DNA from: CAZTGZ01 sp964613385
Lineage (GTDB): Bacteria; Bacteroidota; Bacteroidia; NS11-12g; UBA9320
Assembly: GCA_964613385.1 (NCBI GenBank)
Contig: CAZTGZ010000002.1
Span: 1 to 64,000, forward strand
Direction: 5' to 3'
DNA: 64,000 nt
Position 1 is the first letter of the stretch; the number at the start of each line of letters is the position of its first letter. A program made the position numbers and the translations under genes. Under the pieces are notes generated by a model. The model did no database searches, was not told where the DNA came from, and saw only the letters and a list, made by a program, of their open reading frames with translations. This document shows positions 1-7,979 of this stretch, piece after piece.

Positions 1-1960
1 CATAAACATATCCATTCATGGTATATATCGTATCTGCATACCATGTAGTGTTTTCAGTAATATCTCCGGCAACAGCTTTGAGAGGTGAATTAACTGAGTT
101 TACATAAATTTTACGACTGCTCACATTGGTACAAGTTCCATTAATAGCGGTCAGAGTAACGATATAGTCACCATTGGCAACATAGGTATTGGATGGGCTG
201 GTTTGCGTTGAAGTTTGCCCATCACCGAAATTCCAGGAATATGATGAAGCACCGGTTGAAGTATTGGTAAAGTTCATTACACCCGCACCGGTTCCGGCGG
301 CAGAAGTAAATGAAGCTGTTGGAGTTGGGTTAACGTTAACAACAACGGTATCCATCAAAGTACATCCTGTAGTGGTATTGGTTACTTTAACCATGTAAGT
401 AGTATTTGAAGATGGAGTAGCCACAGGACGAGCAACATTGGAAGCGCTCAATCCGGTTGAAGGAGTCCATTCAAATGTATAAGAACCACTTAATGTAGAA
501 CCCAATGTAACTGATTTACCTGAACAAATGGCTGTATCTCTTCCGGCGGAGTAGGCTACAGTATAGTCAACGGGTCCGTTATAAGTGCTCTGCTGAGGGT
601 TGAAATTACACCAGCAGTTGGTCCAATCGTCAGAACCCATAGCACCGCGATAAGAAGTAGAAGAGAAGAAGCTGTTGTTGATTTTATTTCCGCTGAAGCT
701 GGCACCGCTCAAAGCAGGAGATCCGCTGGCAGGAGTAAAATCAGGGCTGGTGTAATGAAATGGTGATTTCAAGATACCGGAAGCCGAGAAAATAGAATCG
801 TTGCTATTAGAGAAAATTTTAGATCTGGCAGTCGAAGAATTGGGGCTTGATGAATTGTGTACTGCCCTCAAATTACCCGCCAGGATATTGTTCTTAATAT
901 ACATGGTATCATTCTGATGCTTTAAGCCGGTAGCCGAACCATCAATAAAAATTCCATCAGGGAAGCCCATGATGATGGAGTTAAATATAGATACGCCTGA
1001 ATTTCTTCTCAAACGAGCTCCATTTTGAAATGAATTGGTAAATCCTAATGCTGTTCCATTTGCCAATGGTCCAACAACCGTAATATTTGAAAAGGTTGGT
1101 TCTGTATATGGACGTGCCGCAGTACCGGAACCGTCATTATCACACTCAAATCCGTTGGTAGTTGGACCGGATCCGATATCATACCAGTTTGAATCTCTTT
1201 GAACAATTGCGAACTGAACATTTCCGGTAAATCCAAAATCACAATCCAAATCGTCGTCGATATTTCTGTGGCTCACTAAATATTTTCCATTTACATTTCC
1301 ACCAAACCACTCAAAACCATCGTCATTGGCCTGAGTAACCTGAATGTGGTCCAATTGAGTAGCAGATCCTACTCCACCCATGGTCAAACCATTAATTTCA
1401 TTTCCGGGTGTGATAACTACACCACCGAATTCCAAACGCACATAACTGAATACGCCTGAATTATGTGAATTATCTGTTCCTCCATATAAAGCATCTCCAT
1501 TGGCATTATCCAGATCACCTTCAACAGCGTTCTGAATACCTGCTTCTGAAGCAGCAATACTGGCTCCGGGGCAAGTACTGCAATCCGTAGGGCGATTGAT
1601 AATTGCTTTACCAAGTATTACCACTCCACCCCAGTCTCCAGGAGCTCTGGAACCGGCAGTTTTAGAAGAAGTAAATACAATAGGCTTGTACTTTGTTCCC
1701 TGAGCATTGATTTTACCATTTCTGGTAATAATCAAAGTGCTTTTCTTGGAAGCATCTCCTCCTAAAATTAATGTACCAGCCTGAATGGTCAGCGTGGCAT
1801 TATTCTTTACATAAACATAACCATCCAAAGTATACACGGTGTCGCTATACCATGTAGTGTTGGATGTAATTTCACCCGCAGAAATTGTCCGCGTTTTTTG
1901 GGCATTGGCATTCATTCCAAAAAGGAATAAAGCACAGGCCAGTACTAAAAGTTGTTTCAT
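1..1960 (-). CDS. Secreted right-handed beta-helix / PKD-domain surface protein (C-terminus beyond window)
   Basis: The minus-strand frame is open from an ATG at 1960 to the window edge (653 codons), so the C-terminus is missing. The start MKQLLVLACALFLFGMNANA is a clear signal peptide. Residues about 25-400 are rich in Gly, Asn, Thr and short beta-strand repeats (GNEINGLTMGGVG, AIVQRDSNWYDIG), as in parallel beta-helix surface proteins. A PKD-like domain follows near residues 560-610 (SYSWNFGDGQTSTQ). The last visible residues repeat the mature N-terminus. Similar Bacteroidota proteins usually end in a T9SS sorting domain, which cannot be seen here. The large TonB receptor lies next door in the same orientation. 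The exact role is unknown; cell-surface or secreted location is the safe inference. Confidence 0.7.
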   Translation of the reverse strand, partial: MKQLLVLACALFLFGMNANAQKTRTISAGEITSNTTWYSDTVYTLDGYVYVKNNATLTIQAGTLILGGDASKKSTLIITRNGKINAQGTKYKPIVFTSSKTAGSRAPGDWGGVVILGKAIINRPTDCSTCPGASIAASEAGIQNAVEGDLDNANGDALYGGTDNSHNSGVFSYVRLEFGGVVITPGNEINGLTMGGVGSATQLDHIQVTQANDDGFEWFGGNVNGKYLVSHRNIDDDLDCDFGFTGNVQFAIVQRDSNWYDIGSGPTTNGFECDNDGSGTAARPYTEPTFSNITVVGPLANGTALGFTNSFQNGARLRRNSGVSIFNSIIMGFPDGIFIDGSATGLKHQNDTMYIKNNILAGNLRAVHNSSSPNSSTARSKIFSNSNDSIFSASGILKSPFHYTSPDFTPASGSPALSGASFSGNKINNSFFSSTSYRGAMGSDDWTNCWCNFNPQQSTYNGPVDYTVAYSAGRDTAICSGKSVTLGSTLSGSYTFEWTPSTGLSASNVARPVATPSSNTTYMVKVTNTTTGCTLMDTVVVNVNPTPTASFTSAAGTGAGVMNFTNTSTGASSYSWNFGDGQTSTQTSPSNTYVANGDYIVTLTAINGTCTNVSSRKIYVNSVNSPLKAVAGDITENTTWYADTIYTMNGYVY

Positions 1961-2289
1961 GATGTAATGGTTGATTTTCATTTTAGAAATTAAATACTAC
2001 TTGACGGGGCAAAGGTCAAGTGACTACATTATGCACAGGTTCGTGTTCTGTTAAGTTTCTGTTATAAAGCAGCTCTGTTTGTTATTACAACATTAACTAC
2101 ATTTATCTAACACGTTGAATATCTGCTTGTTGCGCAATTTAAAGATCTTAACATTCGCCTAAAATATGCTTAACATTGGCCCTGTAGGCTTTCTCAGTTA
2201 TTGTCGGGAATTATATGATATGCGATAGTTCTGTATATAAAAAAAGGGCAACACCATATGGAATTGCCCTTTCTCTGAATCCGTATATT
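1961..2289. other. Intergenic region between the TonB receptor and the beta-helix gene
   Basis: This 329-bp stretch holds the terminator of the upstream TonB receptor gene (2236-2275) and the leader of the beta-helix gene. I see no TAnnTTTG element in it and no convincing small gene. Confidence 0.5.
2236..2275 (-). terminator. Intrinsic terminator of the TonB receptor gene
   Basis: Perfect 9-bp arms AAAGGGCAA (2243-2251) and TTGCCCTTT (2264-2272) flank a 12-nt loop. On the minus strand the hairpin is followed by a T-run, 15 bp after the receptor stop codon. Confidence 0.8.
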
Positions 2290-5208
2290 TTAGAACTTAT
2301 AGCTCACGCCAAATCCGAAGTTCCATCCCATCTTGTAGGTAAACATAGCATTGTCCATTTTAACTTTTTGACTGATATCCGCTTTTGTGCGGGCTTCGTT
2401 GGTTATCAAATCATATTTTTTATTGTCATTGTTGTCCTGATAGAACACCAGATCCTGATGTAATATATCTCCCCAGGTCAGTTTAACATCCAGTTTTTTG
2501 CCGATTTTCTTAGAAGCAGTCAAATCCATCACTGTTCTTGGGTTTTCCCATAAATCCGGAACCAATCCGTTTTTCTCTCTGGCATACGCAATTCTCCTTC
2601 CCACTCTGTTTACGAATAAGGCAAAGGACAAATCCTTCTTTTCGTCAAAGTATTGCAGACTGGTATTCAAAATATAAGGCGACTGCCCTTGAAGTGGTCT
2701 GGTTCCAAAATCTTTCAGTACAGTATTCTCTCCAAAAACAATTTCAGATTTAATCCAGGCAAAATTGCAGGTAAAGCTCATTTTGTTCAACCATTTGGTA
2801 TGCAGTGGCTTATCCAAAAAGTCTAATGATTTTCTGATTTCTACTTCAAATCCGTAATTATTTGCATTCGCATCACTGGTAAAGCCGAGCGTTGCATCAC
2901 TTCCAATAAATTCATATACATTTTCAATAGCATTTGTGAACTTTTTGTAAAACAGCGAAACAGACATCAATTGTCCTTCGCCCGGATAATATTCATATCT
3001 CAAATCATAATTCTGTATAGAAGTTCTTTTGAGGTTAGGATTACCTGCTACCACTGAGTTTATGTTAAAATCATAAAATGCAAAAGGAGCCAATTCTCTG
3101 AATTCAGGTCTGGCCACCGAACGACTGGCAGAAGCTCTTAAGTTCATTTGTTTGGTCAGTTCGTAGGTAATATTGGCTGATGGCATGAAGTCATGTTTGG
3201 TGGTATTCACTTTAACCGGTTCACCGGCAGCACCTTTCGAATTCAGCTGTTGGTTAAACACTTCATATCTCAAACCGTAAGAAATTCTGGTTCTTAATTT
3301 TAAGCGCTGATCAGCCATGATGTATGCAGCTCCCAATTTAGAATTGGCATCGTACACGTCTTGTGGATTGATGCGCTCGTCAATATAAAATGTGTCCGGA
3401 GCAAAATTTGAGGCTTTAAATATTTCAGACAAATCCTGAGTAATAAAGGTCTGATAATTGTATTTGCTGGAAGGGTTTATAACTTGTCTGATTTTATAAC
3501 CGAAAACCCTGGCTTGAAATTCACGGCTTCTCATTTGTGCAAAGGCACCGGCTTTTAATTCTGTGGTAAATTTCTTTCCCTCAGTTTTAAACATTTTCTT
3601 AAAATTAAAAGCCGCACTGTTGATGTTTTCGTTCAGCGTTGAATAAAATCTTCCAACCTGGGTTATGTCAATGTTAGGACCAATTTGAGCGGCATAGGCT
3701 GAGTATTCGCCGGTGTTTTGATCCAACATAACCGAGCGGGTAGAGAATCTTCTGAAATCGGGCATGTCTCTTTTGATATAATTGGTATTTAAAATCCAAT
3801 TCAGTTTTATTTCAGAGGCCTTTAAATAATGATCTCCTATCAATTGCCCGGTGTACAATTTGTTCTCCTGATAAATGAAGTAGGTATTTTTAACCAGAGG
3901 CATGAACTCCTGATCCACCAGGTTATCAAAACCACCTCTTAAAATGGTTTGATCTTCTGTATTTACCGTAAATGCATTCTTGAAAGCAATTTTATGGTTA
4001 TTGTTCAATTTAACTGCCATATTCAACATATTGGCAAACATGATTTCCTCTTTAAATACACTGTCTGTATAGTTGGAAATATGTTGATTTTCCTGCGTGG
4101 TCATCGGTTTATTGAATCTGTTTCTCTCAACTTGAGTGAAACGATTGCTGTGACCATAAGAAGTTGAACCAATCAAACCAAACTGATTTTTCTTTTCCTT
4201 ACCGAAGTTGTAGGTGTTACCGAAGCTAAAGTTATAGCTATGATTGATGGGGGCATTTTTGCGATTGGTTTGCCAATTGTCGTTGAATTTACTGCTTGAA
4301 GCAAATTTCTGTTCATTGGTTTGCTGTTCATATTCCAGTCTGGGCGCCAATCCATCAGGCAATTTGCGTGTTCCATTATCAAAGCCAAGCCAGTCCATAC
4401 TTCCACCGTCATAATTCACGGATGTTTTGCCGGTTGAAATACTGTGATATGAAACACTGGTTCCAAATGAAATGAATTTCTTTTCAGGAATATCCTTGGT
4501 ATTAATGGTGATCAATCCACCTGCGAAATCTCCCGGAAGATCTGCAGAAGCCGATTTGGTAATAACGATATTATCGAGCATGGCAGAAGGAATGATGTCG
4601 AAAGAAAAGGCCTTTCTGTCTGATTCTGAACTCGGCAACGGAGCGCCATTGATATATGCTGTATTGTAACGATCATTGAGTCCGCGAATGATGGCAAACT
4701 TATTATCCTGAATACTTGTTCCACTTACGCGTTTCATTACGTCCCCGGTGGTGGCATCCGGTGTTCTTTTGATCACATCAGCAGATAAACCATCCGAAAT
4801 GGAAACATTCTTTTTTTGTTGCAAAAGCATTCCGACTGTTGTTTCCTTCTTAATTTCTGCTCTAACTACTGCTTCAGTCAATTCTTTGGTTGCTTCTGCC
4901 AATACAATTGTCTTAATATCGTTCACCTCTCCGGCTTTAACTTCAATCCCGTTCAGGATTTTTTTAGAATACGAAATGTAGTTGAAAACCACATTGTACT
5001 TGCCTGGCTGAAGGTTTGAAATTTGAAACTTTCCTTCAAAATCCGTAACCGTTCCAATTTTTGTTCCTTCGATGATTACAGAAACTCCAATGAGCTCACT
5101 ACCATCGGCTTCATCCAACACCATTCCTTTAATGGAACCGGTTTGGGCAAATGAAAGTGTGGAAATTGAGAAGAGAATAGTCAGTAAAAACGCTCTGAAT
5201 AAATTCAT
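2290..5208 (-). CDS. TonB-dependent outer-membrane receptor with carboxypeptidase-regulatory-like domain
   Basis: This 972-residue protein has a signal peptide (MNLFRAFLLTILFSISTLSFAQ). A CarboxypepD_reg-like domain covers about residues 24-110 (GSIKGMVLDEADGSELIGVS). A plug domain follows at about 130-250 (RGLNDRYNTAYINGAPLPSS, ADLPGDFAGGLITI), then a 22-strand-type barrel ending in the outer-membrane signature SYKF. Such receptors import bulky ligands across the outer membrane using TonB energy. There is no SusD partner; the downstream gene is the beta-helix surface protein, which may be a partner. The ligand cannot be read from the sequence. A TAnnTTTG promoter lies 81 nt upstream, a longer leader than most genes in this window. 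Confidence 0.9.
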   Translation of the reverse strand: MNLFRAFLLTILFSISTLSFAQTGSIKGMVLDEADGSELIGVSVIIEGTKIGTVTDFEGKFQISNLQPGKYNVVFNYISYSKKILNGIEVKAGEVNDIKTIVLAEATKELTEAVVRAEIKKETTVGMLLQQKKNVSISDGLSADVIKRTPDATTGDVMKRVSGTSIQDNKFAIIRGLNDRYNTAYINGAPLPSSESDRKAFSFDIIPSAMLDNIVITKSASADLPGDFAGGLITINTKDIPEKKFISFGTSVSYHSISTGKTSVNYDGGSMDWLGFDNGTRKLPDGLAPRLEYEQQTNEQKFASSSKFNDNWQTNRKNAPINHSYNFSFGNTYNFGKEKKNQFGLIGSTSYGHSNRFTQVERNRFNKPMTTQENQHISNYTDSVFKEEIMFANMLNMAVKLNNNHKIAFKNAFTVNTEDQTILRGGFDNLVDQEFMPLVKNTYFIYQENKLYTGQLIGDHYLKASEIKLNWILNTNYIKRDMPDFRRFSTRSVMLDQNTGEYSAYAAQIGPNIDITQVGRFYSTLNENINSAAFNFKKMFKTEGKKFTTELKAGAFAQMRSREFQARVFGYKIRQVINPSSKYNYQTFITQDLSEIFKASNFAPDTFYIDERINPQDVYDANSKLGAAYIMADQRLKLRTRISYGLRYEVFNQQLNSKGAAGEPVKVNTTKHDFMPSANITYELTKQMNLRASASRSVARPEFRELAPFAFYDFNINSVVAGNPNLKRTSIQNYDLRYEYYPGEGQLMSVSLFYKKFTNAIENVYEFIGSDATLGFTSDANANNYGFEVEIRKSLDFLDKPLHTKWLNKMSFTCNFAWIKSEIVFGENTVLKDFGTRPLQGQSPYILNTSLQYFDEKKDLSFALFVNRVGRRIAYAREKNGLVPDLWENPRTVMDLTASKKIGKKLDVKLTWGDILHQDLVFYQDNNDNKKYDLITNEARTKADISQKVKMDNAMFTYKMGWNFGFGVSYKF

Positions 5209-5289
5209 GAATGATTGATTATCTGTTACTTAACAATTTGATAATTTTGAGCTAAATCTGAAAATACAGATATATTGCCCATTCGGCCG

Positions 5290-5297
5290 CAAAAGTA
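5290..5297 (-). promoter_or_regulatory. Bacteroidota -7 promoter element for the TonB receptor
   Basis: The minus strand reads TACTTTTG, matching TAnnTTTG. It lies 81 nt before the start codon, leaving room for a real 5' leader. Confidence 0.5.
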
Positions 5298-5420
5298 TCG
5301 CGTCAATATTGCGACATCTTCAACTCTATGTTTCCTTATTGTTAAGAGAAAAGCATGCTTCAAATACACAAAGCCTGCATCATTTTTCAGAAATTAATCT
5401 GCATATTTGCAGTCCTTTTG

Positions 5421-5502
5421 GCCCAAGTGGTGAAATTGGTAGACACGCTGTCTTCAGGCGGCAGTTCCGCAAGGTGTGCAGGTTCGAGTCCTGTCTTGGG
5501 CA
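5421..5502 (+). tRNA. tRNA-Leu (anticodon CAG)
   Basis: The 7-bp acceptor stem is GCCCAAG (5421-5427) with CTTGGGC (5495-5501), discriminator A. The D-arm is of leucine type (TGGTGAAATTGGTAGACACG). The anticodon stem CTGTC/GGCAG encloses loop TTCAGGC with anticodon CAG. The T-arm GCAGGTTCGAGTCCTGT is standard. CCA is not encoded. A CAnnTTTG sequence (5402-5409) 11 nt upstream may be its promoter. Confidence 0.95.
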
Positions 5503-5533
5503 CTTCAAAAGACGATTGTTTAAACCGTCTGTT

Positions 5534-6493
5534 TTATGGAATAGATTCCATCAGTTTTCTGGCTGCATTGAATGGATCCAATCCTCCTTTGACTGCTGTT
5601 TCCATTTCGATCATTCCATTTTTATATCTTTCATCCGATTCCAGCCTGGCTTTCCAAATTTGTTGACTGTATTCTTTTAACCACCATACATCCTGTTCCC
5701 TTCGCAGATGTTCTTTATGTAAACTCCATGTTACAAAATAATCATCAAATAGTTTCAGCAATGTGCTGCAATGTTGGTTCGAAAGAGAGGAATGGCAAAC
5801 TGTCCTTTGTTTCCAGAAATTTGAATACGGATGTATCATTTCCAATGCTTGCTGATACTGCATTTCAGATTTTTTAGCCAACTCCTCATTGTTTCCGTCG
5901 CATTGGTGTATCACAAGCAAATCTGAAATTTCCATGATGCCGCGTTTTATTCCCTGTAAAGCATCTCCTGCGCCGGGCATCAGCAATAAGACAAAGAAAT
6001 CCGTCATATGTCTGATTTCTGTTTCAGATTGACCTACTCCTACAGTTTCAATCCATATGTGGTCAAATCCTGCCGCTTCGCAAAGTAAAATGGCCTGCAT
6101 GGTTCTTTCGGCAACTCCACCCAAATGGGAGCCTGAAGGCGATGGTCGAATATAACATTGTGCTAAGGCAGATAATTCCTGCATCCGGGTTTTATCACCC
6201 AAAATACTACCTCCGCTGATACTGCTGCTGGGATCTACGGCCAATACTGCCAGTTTCTGTCCGGTTGATTTGATCAATTCCTGACCCAACATATTAATAA
6301 ATGTACTTTTTCCTACACCCGGGGCGCCCGTAATGGCTACCCTTCTTGCCATTCTGCTCTTAGGTAATGCTGACAACAATTGCCTCGACCATTCGATATG
6401 TTCGGGTAATTTACTTTCGGTGAGCGTAATTGCCCGGCTCAAAGCCGCACGATCTCCTTGCAGTATTCCCTGTTTTAAATTTTCTACATTCAT
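5534..6493 (-). CDS. meaB: MeaB/ArgK-type G3E GTPase, methylmalonyl-CoA mutase chaperone
   Basis: The protein is 319 residues from ATG 6493 (a GTG at 6511 would add six). The Walker A motif GAPGVGKST is near residue 57, followed by the MeaB hallmark segment AVDPSSSISGGSILGDKTRM, then ETVGVGQSE and a QCDG guanine-recognition motif. The family loads and protects adenosylcobalamin on methylmalonyl-CoA mutase. The fused mutase lies 1.5 kb away, divergent, which supports the assignment. Minus-strand TAAATTCG at 6516-6523 may be its promoter. Confidence 0.92.
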   Translation of the reverse strand: MNVENLKQGILQGDRAALSRAITLTESKLPEHIEWSRQLLSALPKSRMARRVAITGAPGVGKSTFINMLGQELIKSTGQKLAVLAVDPSSSISGGSILGDKTRMQELSALAQCYIRPSPSGSHLGGVAERTMQAILLCEAAGFDHIWIETVGVGQSETEIRHMTDFFVLLLMPGAGDALQGIKRGIMEISDLLVIHQCDGNNEELAKKSEMQYQQALEMIHPYSNFWKQRTVCHSSLSNQHCSTLLKLFDDYFVTWSLHKEHLRREQDVWWLKEYSQQIWKARLESDERYKNGMIEMETAVKGGLDPFNAARKLMESIP

Positions 6494-6544
6494 GACATCC
6501 AAATGCGACACTATGCGAATTTAACTAAGATGGAGACAGCACAA

Positions 6545-6575
6545 AACAAAAAAGCCGGCTTCGTGCCGGCTTCGA
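6545..6575 (-). terminator. Intrinsic terminator after the DUF1573 gene
   Basis: Arms AAGCCGGC (6552-6559) and GCCGGCTT (6565-6572) flank a 5-nt loop. On the minus strand a T-rich tract follows, 20 bp past the DUF1573 stop. It separates DUF1573 from meaB. Confidence 0.85.
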
Positions 6576-6592
6576 TATGAGTTAGTTTAAAA

Positions 6593-7042
6593 TTATTTCG
6601 CTGGATTAATAACCGCCGGAGCTGGTTCAGCAGGAGCTGCTTCAACAAATCCTTTAATGGTTAAATAGGCAGTTCCTTCTTCGCCGTTGTGCTTAACTGT
6701 AATGGTTTTGGTGAAGTTACCCGGACGTCCTGTAGAGTTATAAACTGCAGTGATTTTTCCAACTGCTCCCGGAGCGATAGGATCACGAGTCCATGTTGGT
6801 GTAGTACATCCGCAAGATGCTTGCACAGAAGACAATACCAAAGGAGCTTTACCGGTATTTTTAAATGAGAATTCAACAGTAGCCTGGGTACCTTCTTTGA
6901 TGTTTCCGAAGTCATGAGATGTTTTCTCAAATGCTGCTGCTGGCTGATTTTCAGTAGCAATGGTTACTACTTGTTTTTCCTGAGCCGAAGCAAATCCAAA
7001 TGACCCAAGAACAATCATAATTAAGGCGAGCGATTTTTTCAT
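6593..7042 (-). CDS. DUF1573 secreted protein
   Basis: The start is ATG 7042, giving 149 residues with signal peptide MKKSLALIMIVLGSFGFASA; an upstream in-frame start would bury this signal. The DUF1573 domain (about residues 35-130) shows TSHDFGNIKEG, NTGKAPLVLSSVQASCGCT and GKITAVYNSTGRPG, an immunoglobulin/ASH-like fold common in Bacteroidota exported proteins. The tail is Ala/Pro-rich. It sits between meaB and an enoyl-CoA hydratase but has its own promoter and terminator, so functional linkage is doubtful. The role is unknown, probably periplasmic or surface. Confidence 0.85.
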   Translation of the reverse strand: MKKSLALIMIVLGSFGFASAQEKQVVTIATENQPAAAFEKTSHDFGNIKEGTQATVEFSFKNTGKAPLVLSSVQASCGCTTPTWTRDPIAPGAVGKITAVYNSTGRPGNFTKTITVKHNGEEGTAYLTIKGFVEAAPAEPAPAVINPAK

Positions 7043-7060
7043 TTTATTAAGTATTATTTT

Positions 7061-7068
7061 CAAAAGTA
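7061..7068 (-). promoter_or_regulatory. Promoter of the DUF1573 gene
   Basis: The minus strand reads TACTTTTG (TAnnTTTG), 18 nt before the ATG. A TTTG lies 20 nt further upstream, matching the -33/-7 Bacteroidota arrangement. This is the best two-box promoter in the window. Confidence 0.75.
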
Positions 7069-7113
7069 AATTTTCATTCTCAATGTAACAAATCCCGTAC
7101 CACAAATTAAAGT

Positions 7114-7884
7114 TTAAAAAGATGGGGATCTCTTTTCGAGAAAGGCAGAAGTTCCCTCTGCAAATTCAGTTGTTTCAAATGAATTTCCAAACAACTCAAT
7201 CTCTGTTTGCATGCCATCCTTTCCCTCGGCAAAAAAAGCGTTTACACATTGAATTACTTTATGAACGGCCTGTGGAGACTTCGTCCTTATTTTGTCCAAT
7301 AACATTCTACAGGTATTTAAAAGTTCTTCCTGTGGCACTACCTGATTTACCAATCCAAGGCTTAAAGCTTCATCGGCTTTAATCATATCTCCGGTCATCA
7401 GCAATTCAAGGGCTTTTCCTTTTCCAATGAGTTGTACCAATCTTTGGGTTCCTCCATACCCGGGAGGCACGCCTAAGTTTACTTCCGGTTGGCCAAAACG
7501 AGCATTTTCACTCGCAATTCTCATATGACAGGCCATGGCCAATTCGCATCCTCCTCCTAAAGCAAATCCATTTACAGCAGCAATCACCGGTTTAGAACAG
7601 TTTTCAATGGTATTCATGACGGCATGTCCGTCTGCACTCATTTTTGTACCCTCTTGTACACTGAATTGTGCAAACTCCGCAATATCGGCACCTGCGGCAA
7701 ATGCTTTGGATCCGGCTCCTGTGATGATAATCCCCCGAATATCGATATCCTTTTCAGCTTCTGATACTGCCGCTTTTAGCTCTGCTAACAATTCAATATT
7801 CAGCGCGTTTAATTTGGACTCACGATTGAGGATAATCAATTGTACATGACCCTCTTTTTCTGACAATATATGTTGATATGACAT
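7114..7884 (-). CDS. Enoyl-CoA hydratase/isomerase family protein (crotonase fold)
   Basis: The start is ATG 7884, giving 256 residues. The oxyanion-hole segments AFAAGADIAEF and NGFALGGGCELAMACHM are clear, with the crotonase glutamate in GQPEVNLGVPPGYGGTQRL. The second catalytic position after the helix is LGVPPGYGG rather than the common glutamate-rich form. The family hydrates 2-enoyl-CoA in beta-oxidation; specificity for short chains (propionate or branched-chain amino-acid routes) is inferred from the neighbouring methylmalonyl-CoA mutase. It has its own promoter, divergent from mutAB. Confidence 0.88.
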   Translation of the reverse strand: MSYQHILSEKEGHVQLIILNRESKLNALNIELLAELKAAVSEAEKDIDIRGIIITGAGSKAFAAGADIAEFAQFSVQEGTKMSADGHAVMNTIENCSKPVIAAVNGFALGGGCELAMACHMRIASENARFGQPEVNLGVPPGYGGTQRLVQLIGKGKALELLMTGDMIKADEALSLGLVNQVVPQEELLNTCRMLLDKIRTKSPQAVHKVIQCVNAFFAEGKDGMQTEIELFGNSFETTEFAEGTSAFLEKRSPSF

Positions 7885-7899
7885 TTTCTGATTTTTGCG

Positions 7900-7907
7900 C
7901 AAAAATA
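7900..7907 (-). promoter_or_regulatory. Promoter of the enoyl-CoA hydratase gene
   Basis: Minus-strand TATTTTTG (TAnnTTTG), 15 nt before ATG 7884. Confidence 0.65.
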
Positions 7908-7958
7908 GCAAAGTCGATTCCCTTTTAAGCCCTGAAACATTAAATTAACAAAATGATT

Positions 7959-7966
7959 TAAGTTTG
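7959..7966 (+). promoter_or_regulatory. Promoter of the mutAB fusion gene
   Basis: TAAGTTTG (TAnnTTTG) lies 13 nt before ATG 7980, back to back with the hydratase promoter. Confidence 0.6.
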
Positions 7967-7979
7967 TGACCTGCCGAAT

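Noticed and set aside
5309..5680. Open frames across the tRNA-Leu gene
   Set aside because: They read through the tRNA and into meaB on the opposite strand; the tRNA explains the region.
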